This document shows, one piece after another, positions 8,682 to 16,894 of a stretch of 28,812 nucleotides of DNA. Position 1 is the first letter of the stretch; the number at the start of each line of letters is the position of its first letter. Source of the stretch: an uncultured Prevotella sp. (GTDB lineage Bacteria; Bacteroidota; Bacteroidia; Bacteroidales; Bacteroidaceae); NCBI GenBank assembly GCA_902477645.1, contig CABSIA010000022.1, forward strand, positions 1 through 28,812. Reading direction: 5' to 3'. The notes beneath the pieces were generated by a model that ran no database searches, was not told the DNA's origin, and saw only the letters and a list, made by a program, of their open reading frames with translations. The position numbers and the translations under genes are program-made.

Positions 8682-10690
8682 TTTTAAGAACCATAATATC
8701 GGCACTGCTTCTCACATTATCGCTTTTTGCGACAGCCGGCGGAGTTGGCACATGGCGCAACTATCTTGCTTACAGCAACATAACAGAAATAGAGCAAGGC
8801 AGCGGCAACATAATTTTTGTATTGGCATCAAACGGACTCTACTCATATAACACCAAAGACCAGAGCCTGCAGACTTTCGACAAGGTGAATGCCCTGTCGG
8901 ACTGCACAATATCGCACATAAAATGGAATCAATACGCCAAACGCCTCGTCATTGTCTATGATAATGAGAATATCGACATTATGGATATCAACGGCAATGT
9001 TGTCAACATTCCTGACTATTACTCAAAATCGATGATAGAGGACAAGACTGTAAATGATATATATATATATGGCAAACACGCATTGCTTTCCACCGGTTTC
9101 GGCATTGTGGATGTCAATGTCGAAAACTGTGAGATAAGTAACACCTACAATATCGGAATAAGCGTTAACTACTGCTATGTGGAAAACAACACTCTCTTTG
9201 CAGCATCAAGATGGAGTGGCACATATGCATGCAGCATGAGCAACAACATGATTGACAAAAACAACTGGAAACGCATTGGAGGCTACACATCAAAAAATAA
9301 TGCCATAGCCCCGGAACTGCTTGCCATAGCACAGACGCTGAACCCAGGAGGACCTAAAAGTAATAGTTTCGGCAGCATGAAGTTTAAACATGGCAGACTA
9401 TACACATGCAGCGACAATGCTATAGATAGAACTCCAGGATGTGTGCAGATACTCGACGGAAACGAATGGATTATTTATCCGGACAATATGAAGGAGCTTA
9501 CCGGCATTCCATGCTATGACCTTAATTCCATTGCTGTAGACGACAATGACAAAGACCATGTAGTGGCAGGAGGACGAACTGGCATGTATGAGTTCTTAAA
9601 CGGCAACTTAGAAAAACATTATACCGAAGGAAACAGCCCTTTAGTAATAGCCACTTTAATTGACGAGACTGACCCTGATAAGATGCAATATGTCAAGACT
9701 GAAGGTGTGGAATTTGATAAAGAAGGCAATATATGGACTATGAACAGTATCAGTGATAAAAATATAATACTGAAACTGTCGAAAGGCAAAGAATGGACAA
9801 CATGGAAACCTAAGGAACTGATGCTTAACGACAACTACTCATTAGAAAACCTTACAGGGCTGTTTTTCGACAGCCGCAACCTGCTATGGTTTGTCAATGA
9901 CTACTTCCGCATCCCATCTGTCCATTGTTTTCAGCCCTCAACAGGCGGTATAAATTCTTTCAAAACATTCGTTAATCAAGACGGTACAACTATAACGATA
10001 ACCTACGTGCGATGTGTCACAGAAGACAAAAACGGAGATATGTGGATCGGAACTAATATGGGACCGTTCTTGCTCGAACAGAATAAAATATCTGAGACAA
10101 ATCCACTGTTCACGCAAGTTAAAGTACCACGCAACGACGGTACCAACTTTGCCGACTATCTTCTCTCAGGAGTAGATATATCTTGTATTCTCATTGACGG
10201 TGGTAACCGTAAATGGTTCGGAACCTACGGCAACGGAGTTTACCTGATAAGCAATGACAACATACAGCAGTTAGAGCATTTCACCATCGAAAACAGCAAA
10301 CTGCTCTCCAACAATATCATTTCTATTGCTACAAACGACGTCACCGGCGAGGTTTTCTTTGGCACCGATAAGGGACTTTGCTCTTATATGAGCGATGCCA
10401 CAAAACCTGCCGAGACAATGGATAAAGACAAAGTATACGCCTACCCAAATCCTGTAAGACCAGATTACAAAGGACTTATAACCATTGTTGGACTAACAAT
10501 AAATGCCGACATAAAAATTGTTACATCGAGTGGTGCTCTTGTCACAGAAGGCAGAAGCAATGGCGGCTCTTTCACTTGGGACGGCAACGATCTCAGCGGC
10601 AAGCGTGTGGCATCCGGCATATACATGGTTGAGACAGCAACTGAGAATGGAGAAAAAGGTACGGTATGCAAGATTGCCATAGTTAACTAA
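8678..10690 (+). CDS. porZ: PorZ-like type IX secretion protein (beta-propeller with CTD)
   Basis: This 670-residue protein has a signal peptide (about residues 1-21, hydrophobic, ending TAGG). It starts its mature part with GTWRNYLAYSNITEIEQ and continues with repeated propeller blades such as NIIFVLASNGLYSYNT, NGDMWIGTNMGPFLLEQ and NRKWFGTYGNGVYLIS. These are the two-component-regulator-like propellers found in PorZ. The last 85 residues form a type IX sorting domain: YPNPVRPDYKG, then TSSGALVTEGRSNGG, FTWDGNDLSGKRVASGIYMV and a final KIAIVN. In Porphyromonas PorZ is a surface component of the attachment complex that supplies anionic lipopolysaccharide to sortase PorU. The protein is somewhat shorter than the Porphyromonas protein (about 776 residues). 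No other T9SS gene is in the window. Confidence 0.82.
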   Translation: MILRTIISALLLTLSLFATAGGVGTWRNYLAYSNITEIEQGSGNIIFVLASNGLYSYNTKDQSLQTFDKVNALSDCTISHIKWNQYAKRLVIVYDNENIDIMDINGNVVNIPDYYSKSMIEDKTVNDIYIYGKHALLSTGFGIVDVNVENCEISNTYNIGISVNYCYVENNTLFAASRWSGTYACSMSNNMIDKNNWKRIGGYTSKNNAIAPELLAIAQTLNPGGPKSNSFGSMKFKHGRLYTCSDNAIDRTPGCVQILDGNEWIIYPDNMKELTGIPCYDLNSIAVDDNDKDHVVAGGRTGMYEFLNGNLEKHYTEGNSPLVIATLIDETDPDKMQYVKTEGVEFDKEGNIWTMNSISDKNIILKLSKGKEWTTWKPKELMLNDNYSLENLTGLFFDSRNLLWFVNDYFRIPSVHCFQPSTGGINSFKTFVNQDGTTITITYVRCVTEDKNGDMWIGTNMGPFLLEQNKISETNPLFTQVKVPRNDGTNFADYLLSGVDISCILIDGGNRKWFGTYGNGVYLISNDNIQQLEHFTIENSKLLSNNIISIATNDVTGEVFFGTDKGLCSYMSDATKPAETMDKDKVYAYPNPVRPDYKGLITIVGLTINADIKIVTSSGALVTEGRSNGGSFTWDGNDLSGKRVASGIYMVETATENGEKGTVCKIAIVN

Positions 10691-11925
10691 AAACTATTTT
10701 TTTCCTTTACAAGTGTTTTGAAAAGGAAAAGTATATATGCAACCAAAGACACATAAAACATACGCCACACAAACCAGCAATGTACAATGGTATGGTTTCT
10801 GATAACAAGAAACCATACTACAGGCATTGACGCTATAAGCAGTAGATATGCATTAGCTTTGAACTTTTGAGCTTTCTTCAAATAGACCACAGCGTTGAAC
10901 AGAATAAATACTACAACAATAAATACAAATACCAAGAACAGACTGGTATTACTATATAAAATTCTTAACAATCCTGTCAATGACATATCCACTCCATTGA
11001 ATGTATCAGAAGAGGCACGGCCAATAACCGAGTTTACAGCATCTGTTATATTATATCCTATAATGAAATAAGCTATAATCCATTTGCTAACCCAAACAGA
11101 TGAATATCCTATAAACCATAATAATGAATATTTAAAAAGACTTTTGTATTTATTATTTGAAGGTTTTTCTACGTATGAGAGACAAATAACAAGAGGCAAG
11201 CCCAATGTAACCAATGGAGTGGTGAGGAAATCAAAAAAGCCTGTAAGACATCCTATGACTGTAAAAATATATGGCAAAGCCTTATTTTTACATAACAACA
11301 GGGCTATTGAGGCCATAAAAGATATATAAAAAGTTGTGGAAAACTGCATTGATAAAGGTACAACCCAAAAATTTATGAGCAAAATAGATAACAAGAATGT
11401 ATAAAGCATTTTACGGTCACACTTCTTATACAAAAGCACACACACAGACAATATCAATATGGTAAAACACATGTAATTCAATACTCTTATATTTCCATAG
11501 TCCATAACTGTGAGAAGAGGTTTTAAAAACACCAGATATCCATGCCAATACCTTTCATAATCAACACTTTGCAAATTACAGTCATCGTTTGAGGCTATGC
11601 AACGTGCAGCGTATGTAACAGTTGAAAGATCATCGTCTGCGATGTGATAAGTAGCCTTCATTGATGATTTCACAGGGGTGTCAGAATCTGATCCAACAGC
11701 AATGTTCATCATCAATGCATCTGTGAAATTATCTAACCGGAAAATAAAAACATTGCCTATTTTCTTTTTCAATCCCTCACTATCTATGATATTCATAGAC
11801 TTCACAGTGTTGTCATATATTTTTTCTGAAGGTATGGTATTCACCATAACCAATAATGAAAAAAATAAAGCTATCATTACTGTTATAAGTGCAGATATTC
11901 TCATTATGCTATTCAGTTGACTCAT
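10687..11925 (-). CDS. Polytopic membrane protein, possibly GT-C-type glycosyltransferase
   Basis: This 412-residue protein has a transmembrane segment at about 9-30, then an extracytoplasmic loop of about 100 residues (with DNFTDALMMNIAVGSDSD and YERYWHGYLVFLKPLL), and then about nine to ten more hydrophobic segments. It ends HCWFVWRMFYVSLVAYILFLF plus a basic tail. The layout, with an acidic first outer loop followed by many helices, resembles GT-C glycosyltransferases that use polyprenyl-phosphate sugars, but I do not recognise a named family. Its stop codon overlaps the porZ stop (10687-10690), so the two genes converge. It diverges from a GtrB/DPM-like gene starting at 12077, which would supply a lipid-linked sugar. 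Base composition is more AT-rich than the flanking housekeeping genes. Confidence 0.7.
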   Translation of the reverse strand: MSQLNSIMRISALITVMIALFFSLLVMVNTIPSEKIYDNTVKSMNIIDSEGLKKKIGNVFIFRLDNFTDALMMNIAVGSDSDTPVKSSMKATYHIADDDLSTVTYAARCIASNDDCNLQSVDYERYWHGYLVFLKPLLTVMDYGNIRVLNYMCFTILILSVCVLLYKKCDRKMLYTFLLSILLINFWVVPLSMQFSTTFYISFMASIALLLCKNKALPYIFTVIGCLTGFFDFLTTPLVTLGLPLVICLSYVEKPSNNKYKSLFKYSLLWFIGYSSVWVSKWIIAYFIIGYNITDAVNSVIGRASSDTFNGVDMSLTGLLRILYSNTSLFLVFVFIVVVFILFNAVVYLKKAQKFKANAYLLLIASMPVVWFLVIRNHTIVHCWFVWRMFYVSLVAYILFLFKTLVKEKNSF

Positions 11926-11981
11926 TGATGCTATTTGCTTGTTTCTTTATTTAATAATAAACCTATAATAATGTACAATGG

Positions 11982-12054
11982 CAAAGGTACGAATAAAAAT
12001 CGGACTTTTCTTTTTACTACAATAGAATTATTCAGTTTTTTTTATTTATCTTTG
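11982..12054. promoter_or_regulatory. Divergent -7 boxes between the membrane protein and GT2
   Basis: On the minus strand TACCTTTG is read from 11989 to 11982, about 56 nt before the membrane-protein start. On the plus strand TATCTTTG is at 12047-12054, 22 nt before the GT2 start. Neither has a convincing TTTG at the -33 position. Confidence 0.5.
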
Positions 12055-12076
12055 CACTATAAACTATAACAATACT

Positions 12077-12988
12077 ATGGAACGAATAGCTGTTTTAATA
12101 CCTTGCTATAACGAAAGCAAGACAATTGCCAAAGTCATTCATGACTATAAAGAGGTTTTGCCCTATGCGGATATTTACGTCTATGACAACAATTCCACAG
12201 ACGGCACCGACCATATAGCAAAAGAAGCCGGAGCCATAGTTAAATACGAATACAGGCAGGGAAAAGGCAACGTGATAAGAAGCATGTTCAGAGACATTGA
12301 CGCAGACTGCTACCTGATGATTGACGGCGATGACACTTATCCGTCTGATAATGCCACGGAAATGTGCAGCCTTGTTATTGAGAAAGGTGTCGACATGGTT
12401 ATTGGCGACAGGCTGTCGGCAACATATTTTCAGGAGAACAAACGTCCTTTCCATAACTTTGGAAACATATTGGTACGCTCATTGATAAACTGGATTTTCA
12501 AGAATGAAGTGAAAGACATAATGACCGGATATAGAGCTTTCAGTAAGCGATTTGTAAAGAACTTTCCCATTCTTTCAAAAGGTTTTGAGATAGAGACAGA
12601 AATGACCATACATGCATTGGACAAGAATTTTCTTATACAGGAACTGCCTATAACATACAGAGACAGACCCGACGGCAGCGTATCGAAACTGAACACTTAC
12701 AGCGATGGCATTAAAGTGATAGGCACAGTATTGCGTCTTTTCCGCGACTATAAGCCTTTGACTTTCTTCAACATCATAAGTTTCTTGCTGTTGGTTTTAT
12801 CTGTTGGGTTATTTATCCCTGTATTTCTGGTATATCTGCATACAGGTCTTGTACCACGCTATCCTACACTTATTGTCAGTGGATTTATCTTCATTACATC
12901 TATTCTTACATTCTTCTGCGGCGTAATACTTGAGGTAGTATCACAAAAACACAGACAACTTTATGAGCTGTTGCTAAATAAACATTAA
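12077..12988 (+). CDS. GT2 family polyprenyl-phosphate glycosyltransferase (DPM1/GtrB-like)
   Basis: This 303-residue protein has a dolichyl-phosphate-mannose-synthase-like catalytic domain (1-225): VLIPCYNESKTI, YDNNSTDGT at 36-44, the metal-binding DGDDTYP at 83-89, and DIMTGYRAFSKR at 147-158. Two C-terminal transmembrane helices (about 229-254 and 263-285) anchor it. Such enzymes load a hexose from a nucleotide sugar onto a polyprenyl phosphate at the inner face of the membrane. The lipid-linked sugar is later flipped and used by a GT-C enzyme. The next gene starts 31 nt downstream, so they are probably co-transcribed. The divergent polytopic protein is a candidate user of the lipid-linked sugar. 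No GtrA-type flippase is visible here. Confidence 0.88.
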   Translation: MERIAVLIPCYNESKTIAKVIHDYKEVLPYADIYVYDNNSTDGTDHIAKEAGAIVKYEYRQGKGNVIRSMFRDIDADCYLMIDGDDTYPSDNATEMCSLVIEKGVDMVIGDRLSATYFQENKRPFHNFGNILVRSLINWIFKNEVKDIMTGYRAFSKRFVKNFPILSKGFEIETEMTIHALDKNFLIQELPITYRDRPDGSVSKLNTYSDGIKVIGTVLRLFRDYKPLTFFNIISFLLLVLSVGLFIPVFLVYLHTGLVPRYPTLIVSGFIFITSILTFFCGVILEVVSQKHRQLYELLLNKH

Positions 12989-13019
12989 TAAAAGAGTCTT
13001 TGTGTATAACAAAAACATT

Positions 13020-14054
13020 ATGGAAAAGCAAAAAGAGCGTATTCACTGGATAGACTTGCTGAAAGGCATCTGCATGATGGCAATTCTGCTGTTTCATACA
13101 GAAATTTATTACAATGACGGAACAGAAATCATAAACTACAATCTGTATGTCTGTAATGCTCTTGTCATATTCTTTTTCCTATCAGGTTATCATTTCTATC
13201 AACCAGACATAAATGACAGCAAGGCAAGAAAACGCATATTTACGAAAAAACTAAAAAGCATAGCACGTGGAATTGTGCTGCCATACTTTATATTCACCTC
13301 CATAATAGCATTGCCGAAAGCCATAGCACACAATACAGACACAGAATTTACAAGCATTGCATTAAAAATAATAAGTGGCAATGCATCATGGTTCGTAGCC
13401 GCACTTGCTGTTGCCGAGCTACTGTTTTCCACACTCTTATACACATGTAAGTGGAAAAACTCCGTGTTGTGTCCGTCAGCCGTTCTTATGCTTGCACTTT
13501 CCCTATTGTTGTCAACAACAGAAATAAAATTCTGGTGGCAAACAGACATCGCTTGTATGGCGTTCTTTTACTTGTATTTAGGTTTCCTGTACCACCAAAA
13601 AGAAGAGGTTCTCAACCGTTTCAACAGCATATACTATACATTTTCTTTATTCTTTATACTTTTAATATTAAAAATATATATAATATACAATGGCATATCG
13701 ATGATTATATATCCTATCATCGTAAGCAATATACCCGTCTTTTTGGCAGACAGTATCGTCTCTATATTACTAATGACAAACATTGCCAAACTGTTGCCAA
13801 AAAACAGAATTATAGAGTGGACTGGAGCACATTCACTGGTTTATTATTTCTTCTGCGGAGGTGTGCCTTTTACTATATCTACGGTATTCGAAAAAACAGG
13901 CTTTCCATACAATGGAGACTATTACAGAGTAATATTAGCCTTTTTAATTGTCTATGCCGCAACATCTCTTATAGCATGGACAGTTTACCGCTATCTGCCT
14001 TTTACGACAGGAAAAAACAGATTGAGTAAACCTGATAATAAAACTTTAATATAA
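13020..14054 (+). CDS. Acyltransferase 3 family membrane protein
   Basis: This protein of 344 residues has about ten hydrophobic segments. The opening RIHWIDLLKGICMMAILLFH is the signature of the acyltransferase-3 (OatA/WecH/OafA) family, with the conserved His in LLFHTEIYY, followed by ALVIFFFLSGYHFY. Members move acetyl or other acyl groups across the membrane onto sugars of surface glycans. There is no C-terminal SGNH domain, so acetyl transfer would be completed by this domain alone or by a partner. I chose the ATG at 13020. A GTG at 13002 would add six residues (VYNKNI) with no family similarity. It follows the GtrB-like gene and precedes a multi-branched palindrome. Confidence 0.85.
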   Translation: MEKQKERIHWIDLLKGICMMAILLFHTEIYYNDGTEIINYNLYVCNALVIFFFLSGYHFYQPDINDSKARKRIFTKKLKSIARGIVLPYFIFTSIIALPKAIAHNTDTEFTSIALKIISGNASWFVAALAVAELLFSTLLYTCKWKNSVLCPSAVLMLALSLLLSTTEIKFWWQTDIACMAFFYLYLGFLYHQKEEVLNRFNSIYYTFSLFFILLILKIYIIYNGISMIIYPIIVSNIPVFLADSIVSILLMTNIAKLLPKNRIIEWTGAHSLVYYFFCGGVPFTISTVFEKTGFPYNGDYYRVILAFLIVYAATSLIAWTVYRYLPFTTGKNRLSKPDNKTLI

Positions 14055-14070
14055 AACAACAACACATACA

Positions 14071-14181
14071 GTTGCGTAAGAATACTCTTATATATATGTA
14101 GGCGATAAGGTTATTAATCTTATGGGCAACAGATTAATAACCTTACAGCGATAAGATTAATAATCTTATTGCCTACGCAAC
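14071..14181. repeat. Multi-branched palindromic cluster between convergent genes
   Basis: Several exact inverted repeats are nested here. GTTGCGTA (14071-14078) pairs with TACGCAAC (14174-14181), and GTAGGC (14098-14103) pairs with GCCTAC (14171-14176). AAGGTTATTAATCT (14107-14120) pairs with its complement at 14131-14144 across the 10-nt loop TATGGGCAAC. ATAAGATTA (14151-14159) pairs with TAATCTTAT (14161-14169) across one base. The DNA or RNA could fold into a cloverleaf-like form. It sits between two converging genes, so it can serve as a bidirectional terminator. Confidence 0.8.
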
Positions 14182-14236
14182 CGCATGCGTTTTAAAATAT
14201 ATTTGGTTGCATTGGAGATTTTTATGAGAAAAAACA

Positions 14237-16117
14237 CTACTCTTTTCTTAAACTGCAGATATATTCATACAGCTTTCTATAGAATGAATGGCGTGAGAGT
14301 GTTTTGCTGTCGCCTATTATAATGAGTTTTGAGCGGGCACGTGTCATTGCCACATTCATACGCCTCAGGTCGCTGAGAAAACCTATTTGTCCATCGGAAT
14401 TGCTGCGTACGAGAGAAACAATTATTATGTCGCGCTCCTGACCTTGAAAACCGTCAACGGTATTTACAGAAAGCAGATGGCAGAAAGGCTTAAGCAGAGA
14501 CTCTTTCTTTATAAGATGGCGAAGATACTGCACCTGCGCGCGATATGGAGATATTATGCCTATATCTATCCGTTCGTCGAGCATTCTCGCTTTTCCTATT
14601 TTTTCAATATATCCGTTAAGGATATCCATTACCTGACGTGCCTCTACTTTGTTTATTCTGCCGAACGTCTCACCTACAAAAATCTCACCTTGTTCCTCGT
14701 CCTCTATAGCCTCGTTGTCAATCCATTCTATTGGTATCTCATAGTCGAGAATACCACGGTTTGCCGTTAAAGGCGCAGCCTTTACCTTACCTTCATAAAA
14801 CCATTGGCTTGAAAACTCCATTATGGCACGGTTCATGCGATATTGCGTATCGAGAAGCGTAACAACCTCCGGTTTTGTCTCTACAATACGCTCCATAAGT
14901 GTTTTCCCGAGTCCGCCTTTTAATGCCGCCATACTCTTAATTGTAGGCGGAAGCTGACAATGATCGCCGGCAAATATAACTCTTCCGGCTCTTCTTATCG
15001 CAATCCAGCATGCAGCCTCAAGAGCCTGGGCAGCCTCGTCGATGAAAAGAGTAGAGAAATGTTCTCCGTCGAGAATTTTGTTTGATGCGCCCACAAGTGT
15101 AGACGCTATAACACGGGCTTGTCCGAAAAGATCAGCATTTATGGATATCTCAAGCTCGGTAGCCCTGCTCCTCAGCCTGTCCATTTTCTGATGCCAATTT
15201 TCCGTACGTCCCTTTCTCTGCCCACGCAAATCGCGCATAGCCTTACGTATGGCCCACAATTGCGGATAATCGGGATGTGCCTCAAATCTGCGCTCGTATG
15301 TAAATGCAAGCATCTTGTCGTTTACACGTGTAGGATTACCTATGCGCAAAACATTAATTCCACGGTCTACAAGCTGCTCGCTTATCCAGTCGACAGCCAT
15401 ATTGCTCTGAGCACAAACCAAAACCTGGCTCTCACGTGCTAATGTCTCGTTGATAGCCTCTACAAGAGTTGTGGTTTTTCCTGTGCCTGGAGGTCCATGG
15501 ACTATAGCCACATCTTTTGCCCTAAGCACTTCGTTTACAGCGTGTTGCTGAGTGGCATTGAGCCATGGCAAAGAAATATCGCAGAATGAGAACGTAGCGG
15601 CAGGAGTTTTTGAGGAAAATAAGTCCCGGAGATATGCCAAGCGTCCCTCCTTAGCTCTTATAACTCTATCCAGGGCATCGAGCATAACCTTGTAGCTTGT
15701 CTCATCAAACGACAATTGAACGCCCAACTGCTCAACCGGCATAAGCAGTGCGGCACTATCCTGCGACGGCACAACAACAAGCATTCTGTTGCCATCCACG
15801 TATGATACGGTAGATGATAAATTGTAATAATACGGCACTGCGTCTTTTATGGTAAAAAACATAACCGGCTTGCCATATTCAAAATTGTGCTCTGTCTCGT
15901 CGTCTGCATTTCGCAACAATTCTACAACATATTGGTTAAGCGAGTTATAAAAACCTTTCCCTGTTTTGACAGGAAACCATGCGTCGCCACGTTTAACTTT
16001 CCTTTGCAGACCAATAGTCTCGGTCTGCTTTTTGAAGGCCTCACGTTCGGCAGCGTGTTCCATTTCCAGCAGAATACGCTGCTGCATCAGCAGTTGTATA
16101 GAAGAATTGTTGTTCAT
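14237..16117 (-). CDS. SF1 DNA/RNA helicase of the DNA2/NAM7 (IGHMBP2-like) type
   Basis: This 626-residue ATPase has an N-terminal beta-rich region (about 1-190), then Walker A GPPGTGKTT at 208-216, motif Ia-like VLVCAQSNMAVD, Walker B FIDEAAQA with Asp360-Glu361, motif III AGDHCQLPPTIKS, and the helicase C-terminal motifs LLDTQYRMN, VDGFQGQERDIIIVSLVRS and RRMNVAMTRARSKLIIIGD. All SF1B/Upf1-like motifs are present, so it should be an active translocase. The substrate (DNA or RNA) is not known for bacterial members. It is transcribed divergently from an ABC ATPase gene, and its start codon lies only 5 nt from a TACCTTTG box. Confidence 0.93.
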   Translation of the reverse strand: MNNNSSIQLLMQQRILLEMEHAAEREAFKKQTETIGLQRKVKRGDAWFPVKTGKGFYNSLNQYVVELLRNADDETEHNFEYGKPVMFFTIKDAVPYYYNLSSTVSYVDGNRMLVVVPSQDSAALLMPVEQLGVQLSFDETSYKVMLDALDRVIRAKEGRLAYLRDLFSSKTPAATFSFCDISLPWLNATQQHAVNEVLRAKDVAIVHGPPGTGKTTTLVEAINETLARESQVLVCAQSNMAVDWISEQLVDRGINVLRIGNPTRVNDKMLAFTYERRFEAHPDYPQLWAIRKAMRDLRGQRKGRTENWHQKMDRLRSRATELEISINADLFGQARVIASTLVGASNKILDGEHFSTLFIDEAAQALEAACWIAIRRAGRVIFAGDHCQLPPTIKSMAALKGGLGKTLMERIVETKPEVVTLLDTQYRMNRAIMEFSSQWFYEGKVKAAPLTANRGILDYEIPIEWIDNEAIEDEEQGEIFVGETFGRINKVEARQVMDILNGYIEKIGKARMLDERIDIGIISPYRAQVQYLRHLIKKESLLKPFCHLLSVNTVDGFQGQERDIIIVSLVRSNSDGQIGFLSDLRRMNVAMTRARSKLIIIGDSKTLSRHSFYRKLYEYICSLRKE

Positions 16118-16118
16118 G

Positions 16119-16156
16119 TTTGCAAAGGTAATGTTTTTTTTTCATACCTTTGCAAA
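16119..16156. promoter_or_regulatory. Mirror-symmetric divergent promoter (helicase / ABC ATPase)
   Basis: TTTGCAAAGGTA (16119-16130) and TACCTTTGCAAA (16145-16156) form a perfect 12-bp inverted repeat with a 14-nt T-rich centre. Each arm holds the -7 box TACCTTTG of one direction, and its outer or inner TTTG acts as the -33 box of the opposite direction, with 22-nt spacers both ways. The boxes end 4 nt (plus) and 5 nt (minus) before the start codons. Confidence 0.72.
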
Positions 16157-16894
16157 ATGTCGATAACAATAGAAAAACTAAAGATAGGTTACGGTCAGCA
16201 GATAGTGGCTGAAAATCTCAACGCACAGTTCAATGAGGGCGAGCTTACATGTCTGCTTGGCCCGAATGGAATAGGAAAGTCAACCTTGTTGCGCACCATG
16301 ATGGCATTGCAGAAACCATTAAATGGAAATATTTTTTATAAAAAAGAATATGACGGAGAGAAAATTGACATTTCTAATATACCTCAAAATGAGATAGCAA
16401 AAATTATAAGTATAGTATTGACCGAGAAACCAGACGTTGACAATATGACTGCAGAGGAAATAGTAGGCATGGGGCGTAATCCTTACACTGGCTTTTGGGG
16501 TACATTATCGGCTGGTGATAAAAAAATTGTTGCTGAGACTATAGAGACCGTAGGAATGGCCAAATATATAAAAACTCCTATTTCCAGACTCAGCGATGGC
16601 GAGCTACAAAAAATAATGACGGCAAAGGCATTGGCACAATCCACACCCGTAATGCTTCTTGACGAGCCTACATCTTTTCTTGATTTCCAGAGCAAGGTTG
16701 AGATTATTTCACTATTGAGAAATCTTGCCCACAATATGAATAAAACTATAATACTCTCCACCCACGACCTTACGCTTGCAGAGAAAATGGCCGACAAGCT
16801 GTGGTGGATGGAGAGTACATTGGAGCCAATCAGTAAAAAATCTCTATCGGTATATCTTTCTGATGTCCTTGACGCTACGGTCGAAGGGACCTGA
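16157..16894 (+). CDS. ABC transporter ATP-binding protein (FecE/BtuD-like)
   Basis: This 245-residue cytoplasmic ATPase has Walker A GPNGIGKST at 35-43, a Q-loop-region variant SIVLTEKPDVDNMTAEE, the signature LSDGELQ (Asp in place of the usual first Gly of LSGGE), Walker B VMLLDEPTSFLD and the H-loop STHDLTLAE. The DNMTAEEIVGMGRNPYTGFW stretch is typical of iron-siderophore, haem and cobalamin importer ATPases. No permease or binding protein is in the window, so it is an orphan here. I chose the ATG at 16157. An open frame extends upstream to 15887, but that part is antisense to the helicase and lacks ABC similarity. Its last 51 nt overlap the converging PfkB gene. Confidence 0.9.
   Translation: MSITIEKLKIGYGQQIVAENLNAQFNEGELTCLLGPNGIGKSTLLRTMMALQKPLNGNIFYKKEYDGEKIDISNIPQNEIAKIISIVLTEKPDVDNMTAEEIVGMGRNPYTGFWGTLSAGDKKIVAETIETVGMAKYIKTPISRLSDGELQKIMTAKALAQSTPVMLLDEPTSFLDFQSKVEIISLLRNLAHNMNKTIILSTHDLTLAEKMADKLWWMESTLEPISKKSLSVYLSDVLDATVEGT

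Noticed and set aside
13451..14029. 192-codon open frame overlapping the acyltransferase in another frame
   Set aside because: It lies fully inside a convincing acyltransferase-3 gene and has no recognisable domain.
15887..16156. N-terminal extension of the ABC ATPase
   Set aside because: The 90 extra residues are antisense to the helicase start and have no ABC similarity. The protein beginning at 16157 starts exactly at the family's normal N-terminus.
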